A stretch of DNA of 64,000 nt, taken from the NCBI RefSeq assembly GCF_003347605.1, contig NZ_QDFZ01000003.1, forward strand, positions 282,151 through 346,150, written 5' to 3'. How positions within the stretch are numbered: the stretch's first letter is position 1; each line of letters opens with the position of its first letter. The notes beneath the pieces are model-generated. The model did not search any database and had not been told where the DNA came from. It saw nothing but the letters and a program-made list of their open reading frames with translations. The stretch is from Chryseobacterium sp. KLBC 52 (lineage in GTDB: Bacteria > Bacteroidota > Bacteroidia > Flavobacteriales > Weeksellaceae). A program made the translations under genes and the position numbers. This document shows, in pieces, positions 53,457-61,333 of this stretch.

Positions 53457-54167
53457 TTAAAAATTTGCGGGTGTAGGAAGAGTAGCTGCTGCTAAGTTAT
53501 TGTAAGCTTCTCCTTCTTCGTTGATCACTCTTTTTGCGAATCTGAATTTAGGACCCCAATAAGAATCATTCAGTGAAGAAATCATTACTCCTTTTGATGT
53601 TGCTGCGTGGATAAATTTAATCTCACCCTCTTCAGTAACACTTTCTACAATACCTACGTGAGAAATTCTTCTTCCGTGAGAAAAGAAGATTAAGTCTCCT
53701 TTCTGTAGCTCTCCTTTTTCAATTCTTTCCCCTTCCTGAGCCTGAGAAGCCGCTACTCTAGGTAAGCTAAGACCTGCTGCTGCTCCGAATACAGAAAGAA
53801 CAAAAGCTGAACAATCGATACCGTTTCTGGTTGTTCCTCCATATCTGTAAGGAGTTCCAAGGTATGTTTCAGCTTCTTCAAGGATACCGTCAATGGTTTT
53901 ATTATGTTTGATTGCTTTTGCAATCTCAGAATTCTTAACTGCTTTTTTAGCACTAGCGATAGATGCAGCCTTTTCCGCAAGGAAAGAGTCGATAAGTTTT
54001 TGCTTATCCTGCTCCATTTTTTTATTATCTATAGAAGCTAGTTTGGCATCTGTTTTGTATTCTTTTGTGTAAGTTGCTGGTTTTGAAACCACATAATTTG
54101 TAGCGCACGATTGCAATGAAACTGTAGTAACTATAGCAACTAAATAAAACAAAACTCTTTTCTTCAT
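53457..54167 (-). CDS. NlpC/P60 family lipoprotein peptidase
   Basis: This 236-residue lipoprotein has a lipobox with Cys21 (VSLQSC). A Lys/Ala-rich helical spacer precedes the C40 peptidase domain, which carries Cys119 in NGIDCSAFVL, His170 in RISHVGIVE and a third polar residue, His187 (FIHAAT). NlpC/P60 enzymes cut peptide stems of peptidoglycan, usually the D-Glu to diamino acid bond. The catalytic set is complete, so it is likely an active wall hydrolase at the outer membrane. It has its own -7 element at 54219-54226. Confidence 0.92.
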   Translation of the reverse strand: MKKRVLFYLVAIVTTVSLQSCATNYVVSKPATYTKEYKTDAKLASIDNKKMEQDKQKLIDSFLAEKAASIASAKKAVKNSEIAKAIKHNKTIDGILEEAETYLGTPYRYGGTTRNGIDCSAFVLSVFGAAAGLSLPRVAASQAQEGERIEKGELQKGDLIFFSHGRRISHVGIVESVTEEGEIKFIHAATSKGVMISSLNDSYWGPKFRFAKRVINEEGEAYNNLAAATLPTPANF

Positions 54168-54218
54168 ATATATTTGATTATCCGTGTTAAAAAGGAATAT
54201 TTATTTTCAAAAGCATTA

Positions 54219-54226
54219 CAAAAGTA
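54219..54226 (-). promoter_or_regulatory. -7 promoter element (TACTTTTG) of the NlpC/P60 gene
   Basis: Exact TAnnTTTG on the minus strand, 51 nt before the ATG at 54167; a TTTG at 54238-54241 is too near for a -33 element. Confidence 0.5.
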
Positions 54227-54284
54227 GAGATTCCGAGCAAAAGACCCCTGATATGATAATTGTCAGGATCTTATTTTAACACAT

Positions 54285-54311
54285 TTTAACATATAATTTA
54301 CATATGTTAAA
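54285..54311. repeat. inverted repeat upstream of the NlpC/P60 gene
   Basis: Perfect 10-bp arms TTTAACATAT and ATATGTTAAA with a 7-nt spacer. With the neighbouring repeated TTTTAACA words it may be an operator. The rest of the 54168-54506 gap holds only the promoter element and two hairpins. Confidence 0.45.
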
Positions 54312-54318
54312 GAAAAAT

Positions 54319-54360
54319 AAACCGCAACAGCCTGTTTTTGGTAAGTGTGCGGTTTTTTTT
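54319..54360. terminator. hairpin terminator in the glnA-nlpC gap
   Basis: Stem AAACCGCA/TGCGGTTT with a few more imperfect pairs, followed by eight T on the plus strand. On the minus strand it is also followed by T-rich sequence. Since no plus-strand gene precedes it, it likely backs up the glnA terminator. Confidence 0.6.
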
Positions 54361-54454
54361 ATTAAGATTCTTTAACAAACCTAATCGACTTTCTTCTATA
54401 TATCAGGGTTTATGATTTAAAACTCTAATTTTCAGTATTGTTAACAAAACAAAA

Positions 54455-54480
54455 AAATTCCCCGGAAAACCGAGGAATTT
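54455..54480 (-). terminator. terminator after glnA
   Basis: Stem AAATTCC...GGAATTT with an inner CGG/CCG pair around AAAA and one mismatch; minus-strand T-run follows. It lies 26 nt after the glnA stop. Confidence 0.75.
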
Positions 54481-54506
54481 AAACTAATATGGAACTTTAC
54501 AGGACG

Positions 54507-56702
54507 TTATTTTGTAAACAACATTTCTCTGTATTTTGTCATCGGCCAAAGCTCATCGTCCACCATCATTTCCAAAGCGTCAGAAGCTTCTCTGATTGGG
54601 TCGAATAATGGTTTTACTTTATTACAATAGCTTTCTGCCTGTTTTTGGCTGTCTGAGATACCTTTTGCAGTTTCTCTGGCTTTTAGAAGTTCTTCAACCC
54701 CAAGTTTAATTTTAGAAACATTTTCAGAAATGCTTGTAATTAAACTCATCTGTTCTTTTGCCAAAGATTTGAACTCTTTATCACCGAAGATTTCTTTAAG
54801 ACCTTTTACATTTTCAATTAATCTGTTCTGATAATTTAATGCAGAAGGAATGATGTGGTTTCTTGCAATATCACCCAACACTCTTGATTCGATATCAATT
54901 ACTGTTGAATATTTCTCTAATTTGATTTCGTTTCTCGCTTCTACTTCTCTGTGGTTGAAAATTCCCATTTCTTCATACAGATCTAAGAACTTTTTATCCA
55001 TTTCCTGTTTTAAAGCTTCAGGAGTGGTTTTAAGGTTGTTTAATCCTCTTTTCTTAGCTTCTTTCGCCCAGTCATCAGAATATCCGTCTCCTTCAAACAT
55101 AATGCTTTTACACTGCTTGATGTATTCTCTCAATACGTTGAAGATGGCTTCGTCCTTCTTAAGGCCAGTTTCGATTAAAGCATCCACTTCTTTCTTGAAA
55201 TCGTTAAGCTGTTTCGCAGCAATTGTGTTCATTACCGTCATAGACTCTGCACAGTTTGCTGAAGAACCTACCGCTCTGATCTCAAATTTATTTCCTGTAA
55301 ATGCAAAAGGAGAAGTTCTGTTTCTATCTGTGTTATCTAATAGAATTTCAGGAATCTTTCCAACTACATTTAATTTTAATTCTGTTTTTTCTTCCGGAGA
55401 TAGTTTTCCGTTGGTTACCTTTTCAAGTTCTTCCAATACGCTGAACAACTGACTTCCGATAAATACGGAGATGATTGCAGGAGGAGCTTCATTGGCACCA
55501 AGTCTGTGGTCATTGCTTGCAGAAGCGATACTTGCTCTTAAAAGATCTGCATATTCGTGAACCGCTTTAATCGTGTTAACAAAGAATGTTAAGAACTGTA
55601 AGTTTTTCTTAGGATTTTTTCCAGGGCTTAAAAGGTTTTCACCAGTATCTGTTGCTAAAGACCAGTTGTTATGTTTTCCGCTTCCGTTTACTCCAGCGAA
55701 TGGTTTTTCGTGGAAAAGAATATGGAAGTGGTGTTTGTGTGCTACTCTTGCCATGATGTCCATCAACAAAGAGTTGTGGTCTACAGCAACGTTTACTTCT
55801 TCAAACATTGGTGCAAGCTCGAACTGGTTTGGAGCCACCTCGTTATGTCTTGTTGTTGCAGGAATACCCAATTTCATACATTCGATTTCAAGCTCTTTCA
55901 TGAAGTTCATTACTCTTGTAGGAATAGAACCGAAATAATGGTCATCCAATTGCTGTCCTTTTGCAGGAGAATGTCCTAATAAGGTCTTGCCTGTTAATAC
56001 AAGATCCGGACGAGATTGGTATAATGCTGAATCAACAAGGAAATATTCCTGCTCCCAACCCAAAGTAGGAGTTACCTTCGTTACGTTTTTGTCAAAATAC
56101 TGCATTACATTAGTAGCCGCTTCATCTACAGCATTTAAAGCTCTCAAAAGAGGTGCTTTGTAATCCAGTGTTTCTCCTGTATAAGAGATGAAGATGGAAG
56201 GGATGCATAATGTAGTTCCCATAATGAATGCCGGAGATGTAGGGTCCCAAGCTGTATAACCTCTTGCTTCAAAAGTATTTCTGATACCTCCGTTAGGGAA
56301 AGACGATGCGTCTGGCTCCTGCTGGATAAGCATGTTTCCACTGAATCTTTCAATGGCTCTACCTCCTTCGATTGGAGTGAAGAAAGAATCGTGCTTTTCT
56401 GCAGTAGTACCTGTTAAAGGCTGGAACCAGTGCGTGTAGTGGGTTACGCCTTTGCTCATTGCCCAGTCTTTCATGGCTACAGCTACCTGGTCTGCAATAT
56501 GTCTCTGGATCTTAGTTCCTTTTTTAATCGCATCCATGATAGAACCGAATGCTTCTTTTGTTAAATATTCTCTCATGGTTTCTTCTGAGAAAACATTTTT
56601 ACAGAATAGTTCTGATAATTTCGCAGGGATCTCAACTGAGTTGTCTTTTCTGAAATCCTTAAATGGAAGGGTTTCTAATGCTTTGAATCTTAAGGTTGAC
56701 AT
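54507..56702 (-). CDS. glnA: type III glutamine synthetase (GSIII)
   Basis: This enzyme makes glutamine from glutamate, ammonia and ATP. The 731-residue size and N-terminal region mark it as GSIII (GlnN), much longer than GSI. Characteristic stretches include THWFQPLTGTTAEKHDSF near the N-terminus, EVAPNQFELAPMFEE, VNGSGKHNNWSLATDTGENL and FEIRAVGSSANCAESMTVMN. GSIII is the main form in many Bacteroidota. It is a single-gene unit with a -7 element 23 nt upstream. No glnB or ammonium transporter is nearby. Confidence 0.97.
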   Translation of the reverse strand: MSTLRFKALETLPFKDFRKDNSVEIPAKLSELFCKNVFSEETMREYLTKEAFGSIMDAIKKGTKIQRHIADQVAVAMKDWAMSKGVTHYTHWFQPLTGTTAEKHDSFFTPIEGGRAIERFSGNMLIQQEPDASSFPNGGIRNTFEARGYTAWDPTSPAFIMGTTLCIPSIFISYTGETLDYKAPLLRALNAVDEAATNVMQYFDKNVTKVTPTLGWEQEYFLVDSALYQSRPDLVLTGKTLLGHSPAKGQQLDDHYFGSIPTRVMNFMKELEIECMKLGIPATTRHNEVAPNQFELAPMFEEVNVAVDHNSLLMDIMARVAHKHHFHILFHEKPFAGVNGSGKHNNWSLATDTGENLLSPGKNPKKNLQFLTFFVNTIKAVHEYADLLRASIASASNDHRLGANEAPPAIISVFIGSQLFSVLEELEKVTNGKLSPEEKTELKLNVVGKIPEILLDNTDRNRTSPFAFTGNKFEIRAVGSSANCAESMTVMNTIAAKQLNDFKKEVDALIETGLKKDEAIFNVLREYIKQCKSIMFEGDGYSDDWAKEAKKRGLNNLKTTPEALKQEMDKKFLDLYEEMGIFNHREVEARNEIKLEKYSTVIDIESRVLGDIARNHIIPSALNYQNRLIENVKGLKEIFGDKEFKSLAKEQMSLITSISENVSKIKLGVEELLKARETAKGISDSQKQAESYCNKVKPLFDPIREASDALEMMVDDELWPMTKYREMLFTK

Positions 56703-56725
56703 AATTGGGTTGATTTTTTACAGGG

Positions 56726-56733
56726 CAAATTTA
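56726..56733 (-). promoter_or_regulatory. -7 promoter element (TAAATTTG) of glnA
   Basis: Exact TAnnTTTG on the minus strand, 23 nt before the ATG at 56702. Confidence 0.55.
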
Positions 56734-56870
56734 CAAAAAAAATGAATTGAAAACATTTTACCCCTAAAAAAAACAGGGGTGTTTTGAAAATTTATATAAT
56801 TCAAACAAATGTTTAGCGTTTTTTAAGAGGGGCGTGTTGGCTCCTATTTGGAATATTGCTTAAGTAGAGA

Positions 56871-56890
56871 CACAAATTGCGCAATTTGTG
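56871..56890. repeat. perfect 20-bp palindrome
   Basis: CACAAATTGCGCAATTTGTG is fully self-complementary, preceded by TAGAGA. It lies in the 240-nt gap upstream of glnA, with a small CCCC/GGGG hairpin at 56762-56780. No T-run follows on either strand in the right place, so it is not an evident terminator. It resembles dispersed intergenic palindromes. Confidence 0.6.
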
Positions 56891-56942
56891 CAAAAAAATC
56901 TATGTGTATGTACACCAAATAAATATACAAAATTATTTTAAA

Positions 56943-57347
56943 CTAATTTTTGAGATTCTTTCTGAAAATAAATAAAAAGATAGGCAGAAAAATAAAAAAT
57001 GAATAAAGAAAGGGTTTAAAATAATCCATATCATAAATATCAAATACATAGAACAAAACGTGAGTTCCAAAAGTTATGATAAGATAAGGGATTACTTTTT
57101 TAGAAGAAATTACTTTGTTTACAAAGAACATGACAAGCATTTGAAGGAGAATTACCAAAGGAAACTTATCAAATAATCCATAAATTCCTGCAAAAGGGGA
57201 TATTAAAATTGATTTAATAATTTGGGTAAGGTCTGGTGCTTCATCAAGCTGAAACAAAAAAAATAAAGCTCTAACAGGAAAATATATAAAGATATGGCAA
57301 ATCCATATTTTCCAAAAAAGAGAAATTCTGCTTAATTTATTTTTCAT
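56943..57347 (-). CDS. unrecognised four-helix membrane protein
   Basis: This 134-residue protein is very hydrophobic, with about four transmembrane helices (near 15-33, 40-57, 62-80 and 88-128) and a basic C-terminal end (FIFRKNLKN). No family is recognised. It overlaps the end of the upstream 441-residue gene by 11 nt, so the two are translationally coupled. A small membrane protein directly downstream of a larger soluble protein resembles an effector-immunity arrangement, but nothing proves this. Confidence 0.5.
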   Translation of the reverse strand: MKNKLSRISLFWKIWICHIFIYFPVRALFFLFQLDEAPDLTQIIKSILISPFAGIYGLFDKFPLVILLQMLVMFFVNKVISSKKVIPYLIITFGTHVLFYVFDIYDMDYFKPFLYSFFIFLPIFLFIFRKNLKN

Positions 57348-58662
57348 AAGGTTTAATAATTTTTACAATTTCATTATTCACGGTTCCATCAGAATTTAGT
57401 TTGCCTTTAAATCCATACCATTTTGGTTTATGCTTGTATAAATATAGCATTAATAATGGTAAGTCTATTCTAAATTGTGAATCTGTTACTTTAGCATTAG
57501 GTGTAAAATCATCGAATGCCGGAACAATGTCATTAAACCAACTGATTGCCTGAGCTCCGGCTCCATGCCATCCCCCCTGAGGGTCTTTGTCTGCCATATT
57601 CTGAAATCTGGATATAGTAGATGAACTTGTTTTTCCATAAATAGGCGGTGCGACAACCCCTTGCTCATGTTGGATAAATTCTTTATCCCAGAGGTAAGCG
57701 GCGTCTCCCTTTAAAGGAGTTTTAGCATATTGACCATACATAAGCTCATGAAATTTGGTTATTGCAAAATCACAGATCCCTAAATTTAATTCATTTAAAA
57801 TAGTTTCAACATCATTTGCTAGAAAACTATTCCCTCCTTCCAGTGAGTTTGATAATGCTTTTACCAATCCCTTAGCGCCTTTGCACCATTTTACATCATG
57901 CCCGAATCGATTTTTGATATTCCAGTCCACGCCTTCATAAAAATCATAAATTTGTTTGAAAGGCGCAAGCCTTCCTGGTATTTTGTGCTCAATAATATAA
58001 GAATAGGCTCTTCTCCAGGTATCATTATTTTCTGCCCTGTCTTTTGTCAGCCATGAACCATCCTGTCCCTTCCAGTCTTCTATTTTTATAGCTTTGTTTC
58101 GTAAAGCAAGTTTGTATGTTTCATAATCGGGAAATTCTCCTCCGATATATTTTTCTACAGAATTTTTGTTGGTGAGGAAATCATACATCAGCTGAGGAAA
58201 ATTATTACCAACATAATTCTTGGGAAGGAGTATTTTAATTTTGCCCCCATCAATATTAATGTATTTTGAATGATGTATGGCAGAATCAAAGTATTTTACT
58301 CTAGAAGATCCTTCTACAATTTCTATAACAAGTGGATTGATGTTTTGCTCCACATCTTTTACTCCTGCATAGTTGAAAAGAATATTAATTACCGGAAATA
58401 TTTTTCCTACAATAAAGACTCTTTCTTTTGGGAAAATATCTGTAGAATAATCAGATAACTGAATGGGCTTAATATATTTTCTGTAATGATTTGCATTACG
58501 AATCTGAAAAAGAGTTTTTACCGTATTAAGTTCTGTTTTATTGAGAAAGAGAACATCTGCTTCTTCCTTGTCTTTTACTGTTAATATTTCCTGTTCTGCA
58601 AGACTTGAAATACTCATCGATGGATATTGGGTATGTAACCCTAATCTTTTTGGATAGCTCAT
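57337..58662 (-). CDS. unrecognised 441-residue soluble protein, coupled to a membrane protein
   Basis: From the ATG at 58662 (MSYPKRLGLHTQYPSMS) the protein has 441 residues with no signal peptide or transmembrane helix. Notable features are many aromatic residues and a central TWRRAYSYIIEHKIPGRLAP, with FHELMYGQYAKTPLKGDAAY and GGWHGAGAQAISWFNDI later. I do not recognise the family; no enzymatic motif can be named with confidence. A longer frame upstream was rejected because its -7 element (58689-58696) would lie inside it. It overlaps the following membrane-protein gene by 11 nt. Confidence 0.5.
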   Translation of the reverse strand: MSYPKRLGLHTQYPSMSISSLAEQEILTVKDKEEADVLFLNKTELNTVKTLFQIRNANHYRKYIKPIQLSDYSTDIFPKERVFIVGKIFPVINILFNYAGVKDVEQNINPLVIEIVEGSSRVKYFDSAIHHSKYINIDGGKIKILLPKNYVGNNFPQLMYDFLTNKNSVEKYIGGEFPDYETYKLALRNKAIKIEDWKGQDGSWLTKDRAENNDTWRRAYSYIIEHKIPGRLAPFKQIYDFYEGVDWNIKNRFGHDVKWCKGAKGLVKALSNSLEGGNSFLANDVETILNELNLGICDFAITKFHELMYGQYAKTPLKGDAAYLWDKEFIQHEQGVVAPPIYGKTSSSTISRFQNMADKDPQGGWHGAGAQAISWFNDIVPAFDDFTPNAKVTDSQFRIDLPLLMLYLYKHKPKWYGFKGKLNSDGTVNNEIVKIIKPYEK

Positions 58663-58688
58663 CTGTATATGTTTTAATATGAATATGA

Positions 58689-58696
58689 CAAACTTA
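58689..58696 (-). promoter_or_regulatory. -7 promoter element (TAAGTTTG) of the 441-residue gene
   Basis: Exact TAnnTTTG on the minus strand, 26 nt before the ATG at 58662. Confidence 0.45.
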
Positions 58697-58810
58697 GCCT
58701 TGGAAGACGCCAAATCTCGACGTATTAAAAACAAATAGGCAGCAGCCTGAAGGATATGTTTTTAAACGACTTGTTAAAAGACAGTTAAAATAAAGTGGGC
58801 AAAGATTTTG

Positions 58811-58818
58811 TATATTTG
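58811..58818 (+). promoter_or_regulatory. -7 promoter element (TATATTTG) of the DUF6909-like gene
   Basis: Exact TAnnTTTG, 15 nt before the ATG at 58834. It lies inside a longer open frame from a GTG at 58795, which argues against that start. Confidence 0.55.
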
Positions 58819-58833
58819 TGTGAAATTTATTTT

Positions 58834-60525
58834 ATGACAAATTCTAGAGCAAGAGAAACCACAGAGGCTATTGAAAGACTATATATCTCTATGAGACACC
58901 TATTTTATAGAGGATTTTTCAAGCCGGGCGGAGTTTCAGGAGAGAGTATCAGAAGTTTGTTGAAGACCATCAATCCGGAAATCTACGGAACCATGAATAT
59001 TCCAAGCAAATTGGAATTGGACGGTTTGATGTATGTACTGGACAGACTTCCGGAAGGAATTGAAGAATGTGCTTTTATTCATCTTACATCTGATGAAGGG
59101 TTTGATAAAGGAAGTTTCGAACCTATTGTTCCCAAGAAAAGAAGAAGAAACTGTTATAGAATAGACGAACACCAGATGAATATTGAGGTTCTTTTGGGCC
59201 GTTCCGAAATTTATGACATTCTTACCCACCTTACCTTCCTTTTTATAGAAGCTGATAAAATCCGTAATCTGGCATTCATCCAGGACGAGAACTGGAAGCC
59301 GACACGTGCCTTCAAAATTATTGAAGAAGTGGTGAAGGGAGAAAAGAAATTCAGCAGAAAAGAAAAAGAAGTGGCACTTATTCATCTTTCTTCTTTAATA
59401 GGAAGATCTTTTGATGAAACTTTAAGAGCTTATAATACTTTTGGCGATGATCACAACCCTGACCGTCTGTTCAAAATCATTTACAACTTAGCAAAAGTAA
59501 GTCTTGATGATGCAAAAGGAAGCAGAGAAAGAGAGATTCATTTCAGTTCTATATTAAAAGAAAGAGTAGGTCACCACTATTTTGGAGAAAAATGGGCCAA
59601 CAAAGTGAAAGAAGTTTTATTTGAAAACAATCTTCACATGCGTCCGTTACATATTATTTCAGCCAATATGCACTCGGTGAAAAATATGCTGTATGCTAAT
59701 AATGCCCTTAAAAAGAAGCAGCACCACGAGGTGGATTATAAACTGTACGAAGAGATTTCAAATAAGAAAGAACTTCGTGATAAAGTTTTAAAATATGCTT
59801 TGGAGGAAGGGATGATTCATATTGCAGATAAGAGTGGAAGTAATATTGATGTTCAGATCATAGACCTCAGCAAAACAGACCTGAAAAATACGCCATTTGC
59901 AGACTGCAAGTTCGGAGGAGATGATGTAGTAATGGTTTTTGACTACGCATTCGGAGAGCAGGCTTTCGAAGTAATGGATGAATTACTCAGACCTTTTGAG
60001 CATAAAGGAGAAGTGTATATGATGCATGTAAAATCTGTTTCCATTATGGGTAAAGCAGGTATTCTTACGGGAGAGAAAGGTGATATCATGATTCCTACTT
60101 CCCATATCTTTGAAGGAACAGCAGATAATTATCCTTTTGAAAATGCTTTAAAACTTGAAGATTTTAAAGATGATGAATTAAAAGCTTTTGAAGGACCAAT
60201 GATTACTGTTTTGGGGACTTCTCTTCAGAATAAAGATATTCTATTGTACTTTATGAATACTTCATGGAAAGCAATTGGTCTTGAAATGGAAGGAGCACAC
60301 TATCAGAAAGCCATTCAGGTAGCATCCAAGATCAGACACCATATTTCACCGGATCTTTTTGTCATGTATGCTTATTATGCATCGGATAATCCGTTGGAAA
60401 CAGGAAGTACATTATCTTCAGGAGGGTTGGGTCTTACAGGGGTAAAACCAACCTATCTGATTACTTTAAGAATCCTTGAAAAGATTTTAAGAAGTGGAAA
60501 AAAAGAAGCTTCTGCTAAAAAATAA
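58834..60525 (+). CDS. conserved flavobacterial protein with nucleoside-phosphorylase-like C-terminus
   Basis: This 563-residue protein begins MTNSRARETTEAIERLYISM and appears to match a family of flavobacterial proteins (I believe DUF6909). Residues 1-330 are mostly helical and unrecognised. From about 380 it resembles a purine nucleoside phosphorylase/MTAN fold: GILTGEKGDIMIPTSHIFEG, then GLEMEGAHYQKAIQVA, matching the EMEGA-type motif, and YYASDNPLETG, matching the SDN loop. Nucleoside or AMP cleavage is therefore inferred, not shown. No partner gene is nearby and a terminator follows. Confidence 0.65.
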   Translation: MTNSRARETTEAIERLYISMRHLFYRGFFKPGGVSGESIRSLLKTINPEIYGTMNIPSKLELDGLMYVLDRLPEGIEECAFIHLTSDEGFDKGSFEPIVPKKRRRNCYRIDEHQMNIEVLLGRSEIYDILTHLTFLFIEADKIRNLAFIQDENWKPTRAFKIIEEVVKGEKKFSRKEKEVALIHLSSLIGRSFDETLRAYNTFGDDHNPDRLFKIIYNLAKVSLDDAKGSREREIHFSSILKERVGHHYFGEKWANKVKEVLFENNLHMRPLHIISANMHSVKNMLYANNALKKKQHHEVDYKLYEEISNKKELRDKVLKYALEEGMIHIADKSGSNIDVQIIDLSKTDLKNTPFADCKFGGDDVVMVFDYAFGEQAFEVMDELLRPFEHKGEVYMMHVKSVSIMGKAGILTGEKGDIMIPTSHIFEGTADNYPFENALKLEDFKDDELKAFEGPMITVLGTSLQNKDILLYFMNTSWKAIGLEMEGAHYQKAIQVASKIRHHISPDLFVMYAYYASDNPLETGSTLSSGGLGLTGVKPTYLITLRILEKILRSGKKEASAKK

Positions 60526-60548
60526 TTGTAATTCAATATTATAATATC

Positions 60549-60584
60549 AACCTCAGATGTATTTTGCATTTGAGGTTTTTTTGT
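60549..60584 (+). terminator. terminator after the DUF6909-like gene
   Basis: A stem of about 12 pairs, AACCTCAGATG and complement with G-T pairs, followed by a T-run, 23 nt after the stop. Confidence 0.85.
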
Positions 60585-60597
60585 GTTTGAGAAAATT

Positions 60598-60638
60598 AAA
60601 GAGCCTTGTCAAGGTTTTAAACCTTGACAAGGCTCTTT
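60598..60638. repeat. 41-nt perfect palindrome, copy 1
   Basis: Arms of 20 bases around a 1-nt centre: CCTTGTCAAGGTTT, then T, then AAACCTTGACAAGG at 60604-60632, extended outward by AAAGAG/CTCTTT. The 29-nt core is repeated exactly at 61159-61187. It stands just before the DinB-type gene and could act as a hairpin. Confidence 0.85.
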
Positions 60639-60661
60639 ATTGTGTATCTTAGAAAATAAAG

Positions 60662-61130
60662 ATGTTCAGTATCACAATTATCAAAAAGATTCAGAGAGGT
60701 TCTGCTCGATGGTTTCTGGATCGCCAATACCAATTTTAAAGATCAGCTTTCAGAGGTGAGCTGGGAGCAGGCGGTAGCAAAAGTAGATGCTTTAAATACC
60801 ATTGCGATGCTCACTTTTCACATTGATTATTATATTGCAGGAATTGTCAATGTCTTTGAAGGTGGAGCTCTTGAGATCAAAGATAAATTCAGTTTTGATC
60901 TTTCTCCCATAGAATCTCAACAACAATGGGAAGATTTGTTGAATAAACTCTGGAGAGATTCTGAAAAATTTGCTGTATTATTAGAACAGATGCCGGATTC
61001 CAAACTGGATGAGGTTTTCGTTGATGAAAAATATGGAACTTACCGAAGAAATATCGACGGAATGATTGAACACAGCTACTATCATCTGGGGCAGATTACT
61101 TTAATTAAAAAACTTTTGAAAAACAGCTGA
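60662..61130 (+). pseudogene. DinB-like (DUF1572-type) gene with an apparent 5' frameshift
   Basis: The 3' part encodes WEQAVAKVDALNTIAMLTFHIDYY through MIEHSYYHLGQITLIKKLL, a DinB-type four-helix protein with the three metal-binding His visible (one in FHIDYY, two in EHSYYHLG). The family's first helix, SKRFREVLLDGFWIANTNFK, is also encoded, but in a frame with no ATG, GTG or TTG after the stop at 60657. The only upstream ATG (60662) is in another frame and stops after 25 codons. A 1-nt insertion or 2-nt loss near 60672-60680 explains this. A GTG at 60756 would give a 124-residue truncated protein. Confidence 0.75.
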
Positions 61131-61158
61131 AATTACATATCCTATCCTCAAAAAATAT

Positions 61159-61187
61159 CCTTGTCAAGGTTTTAAACCTTGACAAGG
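61159..61187. repeat. 29-nt palindrome, copy 2
   Basis: Exactly the same 29-nt core (CCTTGTCAAGGTTT/T/complement) as at 60604-60632, on the other side of the DinB-type gene, 28 nt after its stop. Confidence 0.85.
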
Positions 61188-61333
61188 ACTGTTGCAAAAC
61201 ACTCAAAAAAGAATTTAACCATCCGTATTAAAATCCATCTAAAACCATAACAAACAGAATAAAAACCTCAAAATAACTCCTATTTGAGGTTCTTAGTTAA
61301 ATTACCTACCTTTAAAAAAAAATAAAATTTTAA

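Noticed and set aside
54304..54375. 23-codon plus-strand frame beginning MLKKNKPQQP over the hairpin in the nlpC-glnA gap
   Set aside because: It runs through the terminator hairpin and T-run, so it is very unlikely to be translated.
54850..55452. 200-codon plus-strand open frame inside glnA
   Set aside because: Antisense to a conserved region of glutamine synthetase III, with no start signal; it follows from codon bias on the opposite strand.
58663..58734. N-terminal extension of the 441-residue protein
   Set aside because: A -7 promoter element (58689-58696) lies inside it and the added residues look non-coding; the ATG at 58662 is used.
61262..61291. AACCTC/GAGGTT hairpin upstream of the M1 peptidase gene as a terminator
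   Set aside because: The stem is imperfect and has no T-run on the plus strand; no minus-strand gene ends there. It may only mimic the nearby terminator at 60549.
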